DNA from: Pseudomonadota bacterium
GTDB lineage: Bacteria > Pseudomonadota > Gammaproteobacteria > Pseudomonadales > Pseudohongiellaceae
Direction: 5' to 3'
Length of the DNA: 64,000 nucleotides
NCBI GenBank assembly: GCA_027592275.1
Contig: JAQCKF010000001.1
Location: forward strand, 1 to 64,000
The notes under the pieces are model-generated. The model worked only from the letters and a program-made list of their open reading frames with translations, was not told the origin of the DNA and made no database searches. Below, piece after piece: positions 9,020 through 18,425 of the stretch; position 1 is the stretch's first letter; each line of letters starts with the position of its first letter. Made by a program: the position numbers and the translations under genes.

Positions 9020-10357
9020 GTGATAGAGAATAAACCCGCCGCGTCAAAGGCGGACAACACAGAGGAGCTGGCGCACGTCGATACCAGCATGCAGATTCCG
9101 GTAAGGACCGGTCTAATTATCTTTTCCCTAGTGTTTGGAGTCTTCGGCTTTTGGGCCGCATTTGCACCTTTAGATTCCGCAGCACACTCCTCAGGCGTGG
9201 TGACTGTTGAATCCTACAAGAAGGTAATCCAACACCTCGAAGGGGGTATAGTCGGCCAGATCCTGGTGCGCAATGGCGACGTCGTCAAGGCGGGAGATAC
9301 GTTACTTGTGCTTAGTAACACGCAGCCTCTGGCACAGCTGGAGATTGCCAAGACACTGTTTGTGGCGCTAAAAGCCAGAGAGGCTCGTCTGCTGGCGGAG
9401 AGCGGCGGTAGCGAATCCATCGCCTTCGCTCCGGTGCTTTTGGAAGAGGGGTATGATGCTCAAGCCGAAATAGCTTCAGAGAGACAGATTTTCGTTGCCC
9501 GCAAGGCCGCTCGCGATGGCGAGGTGGAAGTTTTGGAGCAGCGTACGGAGCAACTGGCGTCCCAAGTTACCGGCCTGGAAGCTGTGCGTACAAGCAAGCT
9601 TGAACTGGCGGCATCATTTTCAGAAGAGCTTGTGGATGTGCAAGCGCTGCTCGATCAAGGCTTCGCCAACAAGCAACGACTTCGAGAACTGCAGCGTAGC
9701 TATTCTTCGTATACAGGTGAAGCGGCAGATTTGACCGCCAATATTTCCACGACTGAAATGCAAATTGGTGAGACTCGCCTGCAGATATTGCAACAGGATA
9801 AAAATTTCCTGAACGAGGTGGTAAGCGAGCTCGCTGAAGTCCAAAATCGGTTGAAAGACACCGAGGAGCGGATGATCGCCCTACAGGACATTGTTCGTCG
9901 AACAGCCATAACGACTCCGGTAGACGGCATTGTTAACGGCATGCAAGTGCATGGCGTGGGCGAGGTAGTAAAACCCGGTGCAAACATTACCGAGGTGGTT
10001 CCCCAGACCGATGAACTCATTATCGAAGCAAATGTCTCCCCAATCGATATCGATCGAGTAGCTGAGGGACAGGAAGCCACCATTACCTTTTCTGCCTTCA
10101 GCAGTGGCTTGATGCCTACTATCTATGGCACCGTGATAGGAATCTCTGCCGACAGATTGATCGATCAAACTAACGGAGCCCCTTACTATCTCGCGCGAAT
10201 TGAAGTCACGGAAGAGGGTATGGCTGATATGGGTGACCTGGTACTCGTTCCTGGGATGCCCGCCGAAGTATTTATTAATGCCGGTACGAGAACATTCCTG
10301 CAATATGTGCTTAAACCCTTTACCACTGCCCTCAGCCGCAGCTTTATTGAAGACTAA
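9020..10357 (+). CDS. Type I secretion HlyD-family membrane fusion protein
   Basis: 445 aa, GTG start; HLEGGIVGQILVRNGDVVKAGDTLL, coiled coil, AITTPVDGIVNGMQVHGVGEVVKPG. Confidence 0.92.
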   Translation: MIENKPAASKADNTEELAHVDTSMQIPVRTGLIIFSLVFGVFGFWAAFAPLDSAAHSSGVVTVESYKKVIQHLEGGIVGQILVRNGDVVKAGDTLLVLSNTQPLAQLEIAKTLFVALKAREARLLAESGGSESIAFAPVLLEEGYDAQAEIASERQIFVARKAARDGEVEVLEQRTEQLASQVTGLEAVRTSKLELAASFSEELVDVQALLDQGFANKQRLRELQRSYSSYTGEAADLTANISTTEMQIGETRLQILQQDKNFLNEVVSELAEVQNRLKDTEERMIALQDIVRRTAITTPVDGIVNGMQVHGVGEVVKPGANITEVVPQTDELIIEANVSPIDIDRVAEGQEATITFSAFSSGLMPTIYGTVIGISADRLIDQTNGAPYYLARIEVTEEGMADMGDLVLVPGMPAEVFINAGTRTFLQYVLKPFTTALSRSFIED

Positions 10358-10363
10358 TCAGAC

Positions 10364-11707
10364 ATGAAAGACTCTATCAGATGGCTTTTTTGCCTTAGCT
10401 TCGCGTCGAGTATTTCGATGGCGAGTATTGCTCAAGATTATGACTCTACGGGAATAACAGGGACAACACTCGAGGATTTTTTCAGCGCTGCCATCGATTA
10501 CAGTCCCCAGCTCAAGATCGCCGAGGAGCGGTTAAACATCGGTTCTGCGCGCACCAGCGCCGCCAAGGGTCAACTGCTTCCGCAACTAAGGGCCAATGCA
10601 AGCAGATCCGATAACCGCCGCAATGCATTAGGTGCAGTAGATACCTTCGATGGAGAACGTTACTCCATCACGCTGACTCAGGTACTGTTTAACTGGCAGG
10701 CATTTTCCGCGCGCAATGAAGCGTCCCTGCTAGAGGACCAGTTCGAAGCCGAGTATTTCGGAGAACTGGCATTTCTGTTAACCGATGTTGCCGAAAAGTA
10801 TTTTGATGTGTTGTTAGCAAGTGATGCCCTGAACTCTATAGCCAGTGAGTTAGATGCGGTGAGCAATCAGCTGGATCAGATTCAGAGTATGTATGACCGC
10901 CAACTGGCACAGATTACCGATTTGTACCAGGCCCAGGCGAGCCTCGCGGCGGTTGAGGCACAACAGCTACAGTTGCAAACTGAGCTGGCGATGCGACGCG
11001 AAGCCCTGCGTTCAGCCAGCGGTGTAGAAAGCGGGGATTTATACCGATTAAGCGACGAGACGAATATTCCGCCACTTGAGAACAGCATCAACTATTGGGT
11101 GCAACAGGCCGAGGAAAACAATCATCAGATTAGCGCCAGAGAGTACGCCGTGGAAGCTGCCGACAAGCGCATCGACCAGCGGCGTGGCGCTTATATGCCA
11201 CAGGTAAACTTCGTCGTTCAGCGCCAGGACTCCGATGTGGGTTTCGATAATAGACCCCAAGACAGAACTGATAATACCTATATTGGCCTGGATGTAACCA
11301 TTCCTCTGTATGCCGGCGGCAGTAATCGTGCTGGGGTTAGAGAAGCGACCAGCCAGCGCAGGATTGCCGAAAGCGAGCTGCGCCAGGTGCAACTTCAAGC
11401 TAATGAGAGAGTCCGCTCTGCGTATTTGCAGGTGCAGTCGGCTGAAACCATGATCGAGGCCGCCCGCAAATTGCTGGAATCGACAGAACTTACCTCCACC
11501 GCCATGCAGCGCGGTTTTGAACTCGGCGCGGTGACGAATGTGGATGTGTTAAATGCACTGCGTGATCAATTTCGAGCGGAGCGAGACCTGCAGAGAACTC
11601 GCTATGACCAAGTGAAATTTCTGCTTCTTCTAAAAAGAGAAGCCGGGTTGCTGAGCGCAGATGACATGCTTGAAGTTGGCGGTTGGCTCGAGCCTGCTGG
11701 CAATTAG
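10364..11707 (+). CDS. TolC family outer membrane protein
   Basis: 447 aa; signal peptide, TolC repeats (YSPQLKIAEERLNIGSARTSAAKGQLLPQL), VTIPLYAGGSNRAGVREA. Confidence 0.92.
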   Translation: MKDSIRWLFCLSFASSISMASIAQDYDSTGITGTTLEDFFSAAIDYSPQLKIAEERLNIGSARTSAAKGQLLPQLRANASRSDNRRNALGAVDTFDGERYSITLTQVLFNWQAFSARNEASLLEDQFEAEYFGELAFLLTDVAEKYFDVLLASDALNSIASELDAVSNQLDQIQSMYDRQLAQITDLYQAQASLAAVEAQQLQLQTELAMRREALRSASGVESGDLYRLSDETNIPPLENSINYWVQQAEENNHQISAREYAVEAADKRIDQRRGAYMPQVNFVVQRQDSDVGFDNRPQDRTDNTYIGLDVTIPLYAGGSNRAGVREATSQRRIAESELRQVQLQANERVRSAYLQVQSAETMIEAARKLLESTELTSTAMQRGFELGAVTNVDVLNALRDQFRAERDLQRTRYDQVKFLLLLKREAGLLSADDMLEVGGWLEPAGN

Positions 11708-11711
11708 ATCT

Positions 11712-12242
11712 ATGCTTGAGCTACATCGTCTCACCACTGAATATATTCAAATCGAAGATCGTTTTCGCCTTACCGGCGAAGATCAGCAAGGTAGGGCTCT
11801 GTGTCTTTGGTTAACACAGCGGCTCGCACTCAGAATTGTTGCCCATCTGGTGGATGCTATTGCCACTAGTTCCCCTGAGGCTATTCAGAACCCAAGCCAG
11901 GATCAAGATGTTAGCAAACTGCTTCAAAGCTTTGCCCAACAAGCAGCAGCTGCCGACTTATCGCCACAGGCTGCAGTACAAAGCAGTGCTGCTACGCAGT
12001 CCATGCTGATCAATGAAGTAGATATTACCCGCGCTGAGGGCGGGGCAGTTGGCCTGGTTTTCAAGAATCATGAAGAAATAAAAGTCGCTCTCAGTTTTCA
12101 ACTACAGCAATTGCGACAATGGCTATCCATTATTCATGCTCAATGGATAAAAGCGGAGTGGCCTAACTCTATTTGGCCTGAATGGATAGGCGAAAAAGCT
12201 CAACCGGTGGACTCGACAGATCCCAGTAATCCACTGCACTAA
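11712..12242 (+). CDS. Hypothetical protein linked to the type I secretion operon
   Basis: ATG at 11712 immediately after the TolC stop; 176 aa (MLELHRLTTEYIQIEDRFRLTGEDQQGRALCLWLTQRLALRIVAHLVDAI...); upstream part of the ORF track entry (from 11661) overlaps tolC and is unlikely to be translated. Confidence 0.75.
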   Translation: MLELHRLTTEYIQIEDRFRLTGEDQQGRALCLWLTQRLALRIVAHLVDAIATSSPEAIQNPSQDQDVSKLLQSFAQQAAAADLSPQAAVQSSAATQSMLINEVDITRAEGGAVGLVFKNHEEIKVALSFQLQQLRQWLSIIHAQWIKAEWPNSIWPEWIGEKAQPVDSTDPSNPLH

Positions 12243-12297
12243 TCTCTGCATTGTCTTGAATTCTTACGCGCCTGGTAAATCACCGACCAGCAGTTTA

Positions 12298-13026
12298 CTA
12301 GAAGTACAAATCGATAATATTGTGGGTAACTTCTTGCAGAGATAATTGCAGTTGCTCACGGGAATAGTGATAGAAACCCTCTGCATGACTGACCTGGGAA
12401 TCTAAGGTAAATGTTCGTCCCTTGTCCAACGCGAGGACGAGTTCTTCGTAGTTGTTCTCTTCATTTTGGCTCCCATAGACTGTCATTGCCTGTTCCTTAC
12501 GCGGCCTCTGGGCAGTGATGTCGATGAATAGATTGACTGGATTCTGTACGCCGATTTCATAGGAATAGGCATTGGTTCGGGCTGCCGCTTTCCCTAATTT
12601 TTGCACTGCCGACCATACTAATAGAGCTGTATTGCGGTGATCTGGATGCAACTCCAGCGGCCCAGGAAAGAAGATACTAGCTACACCAAGCTCACTAATT
12701 TTCTGACAAACTCTTTCTACGAGAGCTGCACTTACTGTCAGCCCACGGTCCGGCTGTTGCCAACTATCGACGCTGCTAATCCCTAAAATTTTTGCTGCCT
12801 GCTGCACTTCCTTGTTTCTTACATCCGCCAGACTTTCAGCGCTTCCGCCCAAGGCACCATCAGTCAATACCACCAGATGCGTCTGAATACCCTCTGCGTG
12901 TGCCTTCAGTAGGCTGCCGGCCATACCATAGGTCTCATCGTCGGCATGGGGTGCGAATACTAGCCAGGGTCCGCCCGGCAGCGGGGATGTCTCGAAGGGG
13001 ATGAGTATGTGTTCGGGATTTAGCAT
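12298..13026 (-). CDS. PIG-L/LmbE family deacetylase
   Basis: 242 aa; VFAPHADDETYGMAGSL and ELHPDHRNTA metal-site motifs. Confidence 0.9.
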   Translation of the reverse strand: MLNPEHILIPFETSPLPGGPWLVFAPHADDETYGMAGSLLKAHAEGIQTHLVVLTDGALGGSAESLADVRNKEVQQAAKILGISSVDSWQQPDRGLTVSAALVERVCQKISELGVASIFFPGPLELHPDHRNTALLVWSAVQKLGKAAARTNAYSYEIGVQNPVNLFIDITAQRPRKEQAMTVYGSQNEENNYEELVLALDKGRTFTLDSQVSHAEGFYHYSREQLQLSLQEVTHNIIDLYF

Positions 13027-13196
13027 GGTGAGCAGTATAAATCAGCTTGGTAAAAATTGTTGAATGCCGTGATTATAAGGGCTTGGAGCGGTAATTTTTA
13101 GTTTTTTCAGGCAATTCGTGGTTAAATTCGCAGCCTCACAATAGAACTAATTAGCAGACTCTTTTACTAACTACTAAGCACAATACTGGATCGGGA

Positions 13197-14003
13197 ATGC
13201 TACTTACTCTGCTACGTGAATGGATGCTGACACCGTTCACTCATTACCGACTCTTCCATAATTTCGCGAGACAGGATTTCCTGGCCCAATTCACGGCATC
13301 CATAGGCGGCTTTCTGTGGCTGATCATCACGCCGATCATCCACATCATGATCTATGCCTTCGTGTTTGGTGTTCTTTTTGGTCAGCGACCAGCGGCGGGA
13401 TTCGAAGAGAGCACGTTTGTCGTGTTCATGATGGTTGGCTACCTACCTTGGTTTGCCTTTGCCGACTCCATTGGTAAATCCACTGGTCTACTAATCGAGA
13501 AGGCGCCGTTAATCACCAAGGTGAAATTTCCAGTACAGATTATTCCCGTTGTGGGGTCGGTAATTCCCTATTTAACACACGCCATAGGCTTCGGCATACT
13601 GTTGGCGTACCTGGCCACTCAGGGTTACTGGAATTGGATGTGGTTCTATCTACCGGTTATCTTCTTCTTCCAGTTTTTATTCACATTGGGCTTGGTGGCT
13701 ATTCTCTCAGCGCTAAGTGTCTTCCTTCGCGATTTACAGCAATTGGTTGCTCTGGGCATCACCATCTGGTTTTTCCTAACGCCGATAATTTGGCCAATAT
13801 CTATTATCGAAGACGAGGCGCAGCGAGACATATTTTTGTTAAATCCCATGCATAGCTTCGTTAGCCTGTATCGTGAGATCGTTCTTCTAGGTCAGGTTAC
13901 GTTTATTCATCTGATAATAATAATCCCCGTCTCAATCATTACTTACTTTTTTGGTGGTTGGTTATTCATGAAGATCAAACAGGCGTTCGGCGATGTCCTC
14001 TAG
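13197..14003 (+). CDS. ABC-2 polysaccharide export permease (Wzm-like)
   Basis: 268 aa; 6-TM ABC-2 protein, LFGQRPAAGFEES..., typical O-antigen/capsule exporter permease followed by its ATPase. Confidence 0.88.
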   Translation: MLLTLLREWMLTPFTHYRLFHNFARQDFLAQFTASIGGFLWLIITPIIHIMIYAFVFGVLFGQRPAAGFEESTFVVFMMVGYLPWFAFADSIGKSTGLLIEKAPLITKVKFPVQIIPVVGSVIPYLTHAIGFGILLAYLATQGYWNWMWFYLPVIFFFQFLFTLGLVAILSALSVFLRDLQQLVALGITIWFFLTPIIWPISIIEDEAQRDIFLLNPMHSFVSLYREIVLLGQVTFIHLIIIIPVSIITYFFGGWLFMKIKQAFGDVL

Positions 14004-14030
14004 TTTACTTTTCCATAGCAGGAGTTAACT

Positions 14031-15248
14031 ATGCCTCGCGTATCTGTTCAGAATCTGAATAAGGATTTTAAAATTTATGAGCGACCTCAGGACAGGTTGT
14101 ACGAAATTATTCTGCGCGAGCAGCGGCACCAGCTTTACCATGTGCTGAGTGATATATCGTTCGCCGTTCCGGACGGCAAGAGCCTAGGAATCATCGGCGA
14201 CAACGGTGCTGGCAAATCGACTCTACTCAAACTTTTAGTTGGGACTCTACAACCCACCAGCGGCGAGATCACAATCGAAGGACAAGTCGCAGCACTACTG
14301 GAACTCGGCGCAGGTTTTCACCCGGAGTTTACTGGACGCAAGAACATCTATCTGAACGCGGCTCTATTAGGCGTGCCCGATGACAACATCGCCGAGATGG
14401 AGAGAGACATTATTGCGTTCTCCGAGCTCGACTATTTTATCGATAGACCAGTTAAGACTTACTCATCGGGCATGTATGTTCGACTCGCGTTCTCTATCGC
14501 GACAATGGTGCGCCCAGATATCCTCGTCATCGATGAGGCCCTGTCGGTTGGTGACATGGCGTTTCAGAAGAAGTGTGTGCAACGCATGAATGAGTTTCGT
14601 GAGCAGCGCAAGACCATGGTGTTCTGTAGCCACTCCATGTTTCACGTACAAGAGCTCTGCGATATCGCCATCTGGTTAGATAAAGGCAAGATTCAGGAGA
14701 TCGGCGACAGCGACAAGGTGGTGGGACACTACGAAGACTTCTGCAACAACAAGAAAACCTATAGCAGCATTAGAGAAGACATCCCCGGGGAGCTGCGTGC
14801 ATCCGAAGCTGCACAAAAAGAAGAGGTGCAGGACTGCCGTATCAACTCACTCTCTGTTAAGTCACTAGAGGGTAATGATATCACCACCATCAAGCCGCTT
14901 AGTGACGTGCTGCTGGAAATGGAAGTAGAGGTTCTAGTAGATAATATGGAGGGGCATTTCGGTTTCGCCTTCATGAAGTCTGCCGAGGAGCCGATTGCTT
15001 CCTTCCTTACTACCAATGGCGATGAGATAGAGATTGGTTCATTCGCCAAGGGAGACGTTTTTAAGGTCTCCCTTGTTGTCGAGAAGGTCGCCATGCGAGT
15101 AGGGGAGTTCTATGTGCTGGGTGGTCTTGCCGATAAGAGTGGCCTGCTGTGGTATGAGACCAAGTTCAGTAAGCTGCTAGCCATGGAGCCGAACAAGGGT
15201 GTCGGGCCGATGATCATGAAATGCGTGTGGCAGCTCGATAAAGACTAG
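14031..15248 (+). CDS. Polysaccharide export ATP-binding protein with C-terminal Wzt-like domain
   Basis: 405 aa; Walker A GDNGAGKST, VAALLELGAGFHPEFTGRKNIYLNAALLG, YSSGMYVRLAFSIATMVRPDILVIDEALSVGD; extra ~150 aa C-terminal domain. Confidence 0.9.
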   Translation: MPRVSVQNLNKDFKIYERPQDRLYEIILREQRHQLYHVLSDISFAVPDGKSLGIIGDNGAGKSTLLKLLVGTLQPTSGEITIEGQVAALLELGAGFHPEFTGRKNIYLNAALLGVPDDNIAEMERDIIAFSELDYFIDRPVKTYSSGMYVRLAFSIATMVRPDILVIDEALSVGDMAFQKKCVQRMNEFREQRKTMVFCSHSMFHVQELCDIAIWLDKGKIQEIGDSDKVVGHYEDFCNNKKTYSSIREDIPGELRASEAAQKEEVQDCRINSLSVKSLEGNDITTIKPLSDVLLEMEVEVLVDNMEGHFGFAFMKSAEEPIASFLTTNGDEIEIGSFAKGDVFKVSLVVEKVAMRVGEFYVLGGLADKSGLLWYETKFSKLLAMEPNKGVGPMIMKCVWQLDKD

Positions 15249-15262
15249 GCAGCCGCTGCTCC

Positions 15263-16357
15263 CTAGAGCTCGATTCCGTACTCTTCAACTCTCGCCTTCG
15301 CGGTATCTGGCAGCATGCCGTAAGGATCAACCTTATAGATTCTGGGTAAGGCATTCCCAGAGCGAATTTCTACGATCTCCATATAGGCCTGCCGTACTGT
15401 GTCCTCCGGCTCAACTGCATCTTCATCAAGCTCTAGAGAATCGGATTGTTGGCCTGTTAACGCAGTACTGCTGAATCGCTGTTTCGGATAGACAAAAATG
15501 GAATAGATGTTTGACGTGTTCGTGTCTACCCATTGCGTCAGTTCCTGGAGATTCTCGAATGGCACAATTTCAGCTATCTCCGCGCGATTGCTTATATCCT
15601 CCAGTTCTCGAAAAGCGATTATTGTTTCGATTAGCTCGTCGTCCAGCCCTGGCAGTAGCCGCATTGCTTCTCGAGTTGCTACATTGAGGTTTACGGTTCG
15701 CGTATTGCCGTAAATAGTGAATGCTGCATCTAAGTTGATCCCCTCAAGCAATTGAGCAAAACCACGCACGTGTAGAATTTCTTCTACGGTATCGAGCTCG
15801 GGGTTGTTACGAGGGATGTAGGCCTGATCCAATTCTAGATAGTAGTCCTTCTCCGCACCATTCAGGCCCTCCAAGTCATTCAGGTCTGTCCAATCTGTCC
15901 AGGCTGCAAGTAGATCTTGCACCTCTTCCGGTTCGGCGGCGTCCCCGCCCAGTAATTTTTCTATAAGCAACTGCATATTACGGCGTGGTATTCGATTCAG
16001 GTTTATCTTCCCTGCATGGTCGTAGATGCGAACTACCATGTTGTCAGGTGCTACGTAATTTAACTCCAACGGCTCTCCATCATAGCGGTAGTAAGGATTT
16101 AGTATCTCGCCTTCTTCGGTTTCCTCCAATTGCTGATCAATAGGCGCAGGCATACGCTCTAGCATGAGCTCCATCTCGGCAAAATTGACGGTAGCCATGA
16201 GCTGCGCCCAATCCTGACTAGCGTCGCGATTATGCGCCGCTGTCTGCGCCGACAACCTCACTTTACCCGCCATAGCGGTAACTAACACAGTCAGCAAAAC
16301 CGCCGTCCATAGGACGATTATAATGACAGAGCCTGCTTGTTTAAATGAGTTGTGCAT
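15263..16357 (-). CDS. gspK: Type II secretion minor pseudopilin GspK
   Basis: 364 aa; GSVIIIVLWTAVLLTVLVTAMAGKVR N-terminus; position at end of gsp cluster. Confidence 0.88.
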   Translation of the reverse strand: MHNSFKQAGSVIIIVLWTAVLLTVLVTAMAGKVRLSAQTAAHNRDASQDWAQLMATVNFAEMELMLERMPAPIDQQLEETEEGEILNPYYRYDGEPLELNYVAPDNMVVRIYDHAGKINLNRIPRRNMQLLIEKLLGGDAAEPEEVQDLLAAWTDWTDLNDLEGLNGAEKDYYLELDQAYIPRNNPELDTVEEILHVRGFAQLLEGINLDAAFTIYGNTRTVNLNVATREAMRLLPGLDDELIETIIAFRELEDISNRAEIAEIVPFENLQELTQWVDTNTSNIYSIFVYPKQRFSSTALTGQQSDSLELDEDAVEPEDTVRQAYMEIVEIRSGNALPRIYKVDPYGMLPDTAKARVEEYGIEL

Positions 16358-16362
16358 GCAAA

Positions 16363-17064
16363 TCAGAAACCGGTATTCGTCGTAGGACGAATACTTCGAT
16401 GCTGGTTGTTTTTAATACGTGCGACGATCTCTAGCTCTTCGTTCACATCTTCAAAGTCTCGTTCGGGAACAAAGTGAACATAGACTGCCAGGGGAAGGCT
16501 TAGCTGCTCTTCGCCTAGCCATTCATCAATCCAGAGTCTGTTCTCATTCAAGTCCTGATAGAGATAGCTAAACTCAGCGGTATAGTTTTCCAGGACTAGA
16601 ATCGGCTCGCTCTCACTTAACCTTTGGGTAGGGTTATCGCTAAACGCTGGAACAAGGCTCAGATAGACGCCTTCGTCTGCCACGGAATACATCTCCCAAA
16701 CGGTTAGCCCTGGGCTACGCTGCGGAGATACCGTCGATACGAAACTAAGATAGTCATCTTCCCCGTGGAAATAGATTTCGCGCCCGAGCGTGTCGAAATT
16801 CGTATAGCTATGTGGAAAAGCACCATGCAGCGCACGGTCTATCTGCAGCGCCGCTAGCGCCTGATCTAGGCTTTTATCTAATACATCGGAATTTCGATTC
16901 CAGTCATCGGCTACGATGAAAACACCTGAACTCAACAAGCCCAGAAGCAGCGCAGTCAACCCCAGGGAAAGGATTATTTCTACTAGAGTAAAACCTGCCT
17001 GTTTAGCTGTTTGGTTAACTGTTTGGTTAACTGTTTGGTTAACTGTTTGGTTAACTGTTCGCAT
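16363..17064 (-). CDS. gspJ: Type II secretion minor pseudopilin GspJ
   Basis: Prepilin motif GFTLVEIILSLGLTALLLG after an unusual (VNQT)4 leader. Confidence 0.88.
   Translation of the reverse strand: MRTVNQTVNQTVNQTVNQTAKQAGFTLVEIILSLGLTALLLGLLSSGVFIVADDWNRNSDVLDKSLDQALAALQIDRALHGAFPHSYTNFDTLGREIYFHGEDDYLSFVSTVSPQRSPGLTVWEMYSVADEGVYLSLVPAFSDNPTQRLSESEPILVLENYTAEFSYLYQDLNENRLWIDEWLGEEQLSLPLAVYVHFVPERDFEDVNEELEIVARIKNNQHRSIRPTTNTGF
17009..17056. repeat. Four perfect tandem copies of a 12-bp unit (gtttggttaact) inside the gspJ leader
   Basis: Read directly; encodes VNQTVNQTVNQTVNQT on the minus strand. Confidence 0.97.
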
Positions 17065-17070
17065 AAGCCT

Positions 17071-17457
17071 CTACTGTGGAAGATCCAATTGAATCCAACG
17101 GCTTCCCGCAATGACTTCATTGCGCTCTCGATTGATTATTTCGTAGGCTTGGAAGGCGTGCACAGAACTCTGTGTCTTTCGCTCTGCGTCTTCCAATAGA
17201 TCCAATGCACGAATCTGATAGCTATCGTCCTGAAGTATCTCTTCGACGTCCGAGTATTCATTTTCAAGCAGTGCGAAATTGGTAGCAGCTCGAACACGTG
17301 TGGCCTGCACCAAGCTTTGTTCTGAGCGCCACGAGAGTTGCTTGCTACCACCGACCAAAGAGAACAGTCCGCCAAGTACAAATCCAGTAATCGTGAGCGC
17401 CACAATTACCTCCAGAAGAGTAAAGCCTGCTTCAGCGTTGTGTGGTTTTTTCATCAC
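17071..17457 (-). CDS. gspI: Type II secretion minor pseudopilin GspI
   Basis: Prepilin motif GFTLLEVIVALTITGFVLGGL. Confidence 0.87.
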   Translation of the reverse strand: MMKKPHNAEAGFTLLEVIVALTITGFVLGGLFSLVGGSKQLSWRSEQSLVQATRVRAATNFALLENEYSDVEEILQDDSYQIRALDLLEDAERKTQSSVHAFQAYEIINRERNEVIAGSRWIQLDLPQ

Positions 17458-17993
17458 AATTCTCTATCAGGGTCGCCGCTGGAGACTCTGCCGGTGAACG
17501 GATCGATGTCGATGACGCCTGCTTGATCTTCCTGAGCGAATAGTAGCGTGCCGCCGGTGCTTCCGCCTTCAGGGTAGAATGTCACCTCGGTTTTTTCCTC
17601 GATCTCGATTTCTCTGTCGGTACTGTCACGAAAGCGCAGATTGACACCCGTGCCGTTCCACTGCGCTACGATATTACTGAGGCTGGCATATTCTTCTTCA
17701 TCTGCCTGCGCCATTTCATCAGCAGGTAATACATTGAAGCTAACGGTGCTCGCTTGCCCGGAAATTACCGCCGTGCGTCTTGCATAGTTGAGCAATGATT
17801 GGGCTTGACGAACTTGAGTACTGAAAGTGCGGGCTTCGAAGCCGCCGAGGTTCGGGACTACCATGACGCTAGCCGTGGCTATGATGGCGAGCACGAGAAT
17901 TATTTCGAGCAGCGTGAAGCCGCGCTGCTGTTTAGGCGTCAGCTGCCTAGGATTGGGTAAAGCAGCCGTTCTACAGGCCAATATCGGCGTCAT
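17454..17993 (-). CDS. gspH: Type II secretion minor pseudopilin GspH
   Basis: Prepilin motif GFTLLEIILVLAIIATASVMVVPNL; position between gspG and gspI. Confidence 0.87.
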   Translation of the reverse strand: MTPILACRTAALPNPRQLTPKQQRGFTLLEIILVLAIIATASVMVVPNLGGFEARTFSTQVRQAQSLLNYARRTAVISGQASTVSFNVLPADEMAQADEEEYASLSNIVAQWNGTGVNLRFRDSTDREIEIEEKTEVTFYPEGGSTGGTLLFAQEDQAGVIDIDPFTGRVSSGDPDREL

Positions 17994-18396
17994 CTTCTTC
18001 GCCGCCGCTCACGCCGTCAGCCCCGTAGGATAGTAGTGTGAACTCACGGCCATTGCCTTCATAGACATATTCATTGCCCCAAGGGTCTGTGGGAACAGCT
18101 CTACGCAGATAAGGGCCATTCCAAGATGCTCTGTCGGTATCATCCTCCATCAAGCCGTCCAGAGCATCTGGATACTCGCCGACATCAAGCCGATAAATAT
18201 CAAGCGCCGCTTCCAGTGTGGAAATCTCTGTCCTGGCGACATCGCGCATCGCCCCAGCCTGTTGATTAAACAAGTTCGGCGCAACCATTACCGCCAACAT
18301 TGCGATAATAGCCATCACCACGAGAATTTCGATGAGTGTGAATCCATCACTTCGCTGCAATCGCTTGTTCAATTCTTTGTCATTCAGGTAGTTCAT
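17971..18396 (-). CDS. gspG: Type II secretion major pseudopilin GspG
   Basis: GFTLIEILVVMAIIAMLAVMVAPNL...YRLDVGEYPDALDGL...WNGPYLRRAVPTDPWGNEYVY; canonical GspG. Confidence 0.95.
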   Translation of the reverse strand: MNYLNDKELNKRLQRSDGFTLIEILVVMAIIAMLAVMVAPNLFNQQAGAMRDVARTEISTLEAALDIYRLDVGEYPDALDGLMEDDTDRASWNGPYLRRAVPTDPWGNEYVYEGNGREFTLLSYGADGVSGGEEDDADIGL

Positions 18397-18425
18397 GATT
18401 AATGCCTATTTCTCTTGTTTAGCTG

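Noticed and set aside
17009-17056. Short tandem repeats considered as a CRISPR-like array
   Set aside because: Units are 12 bp, directly adjacent without spacers, and lie in the gspJ reading frame.
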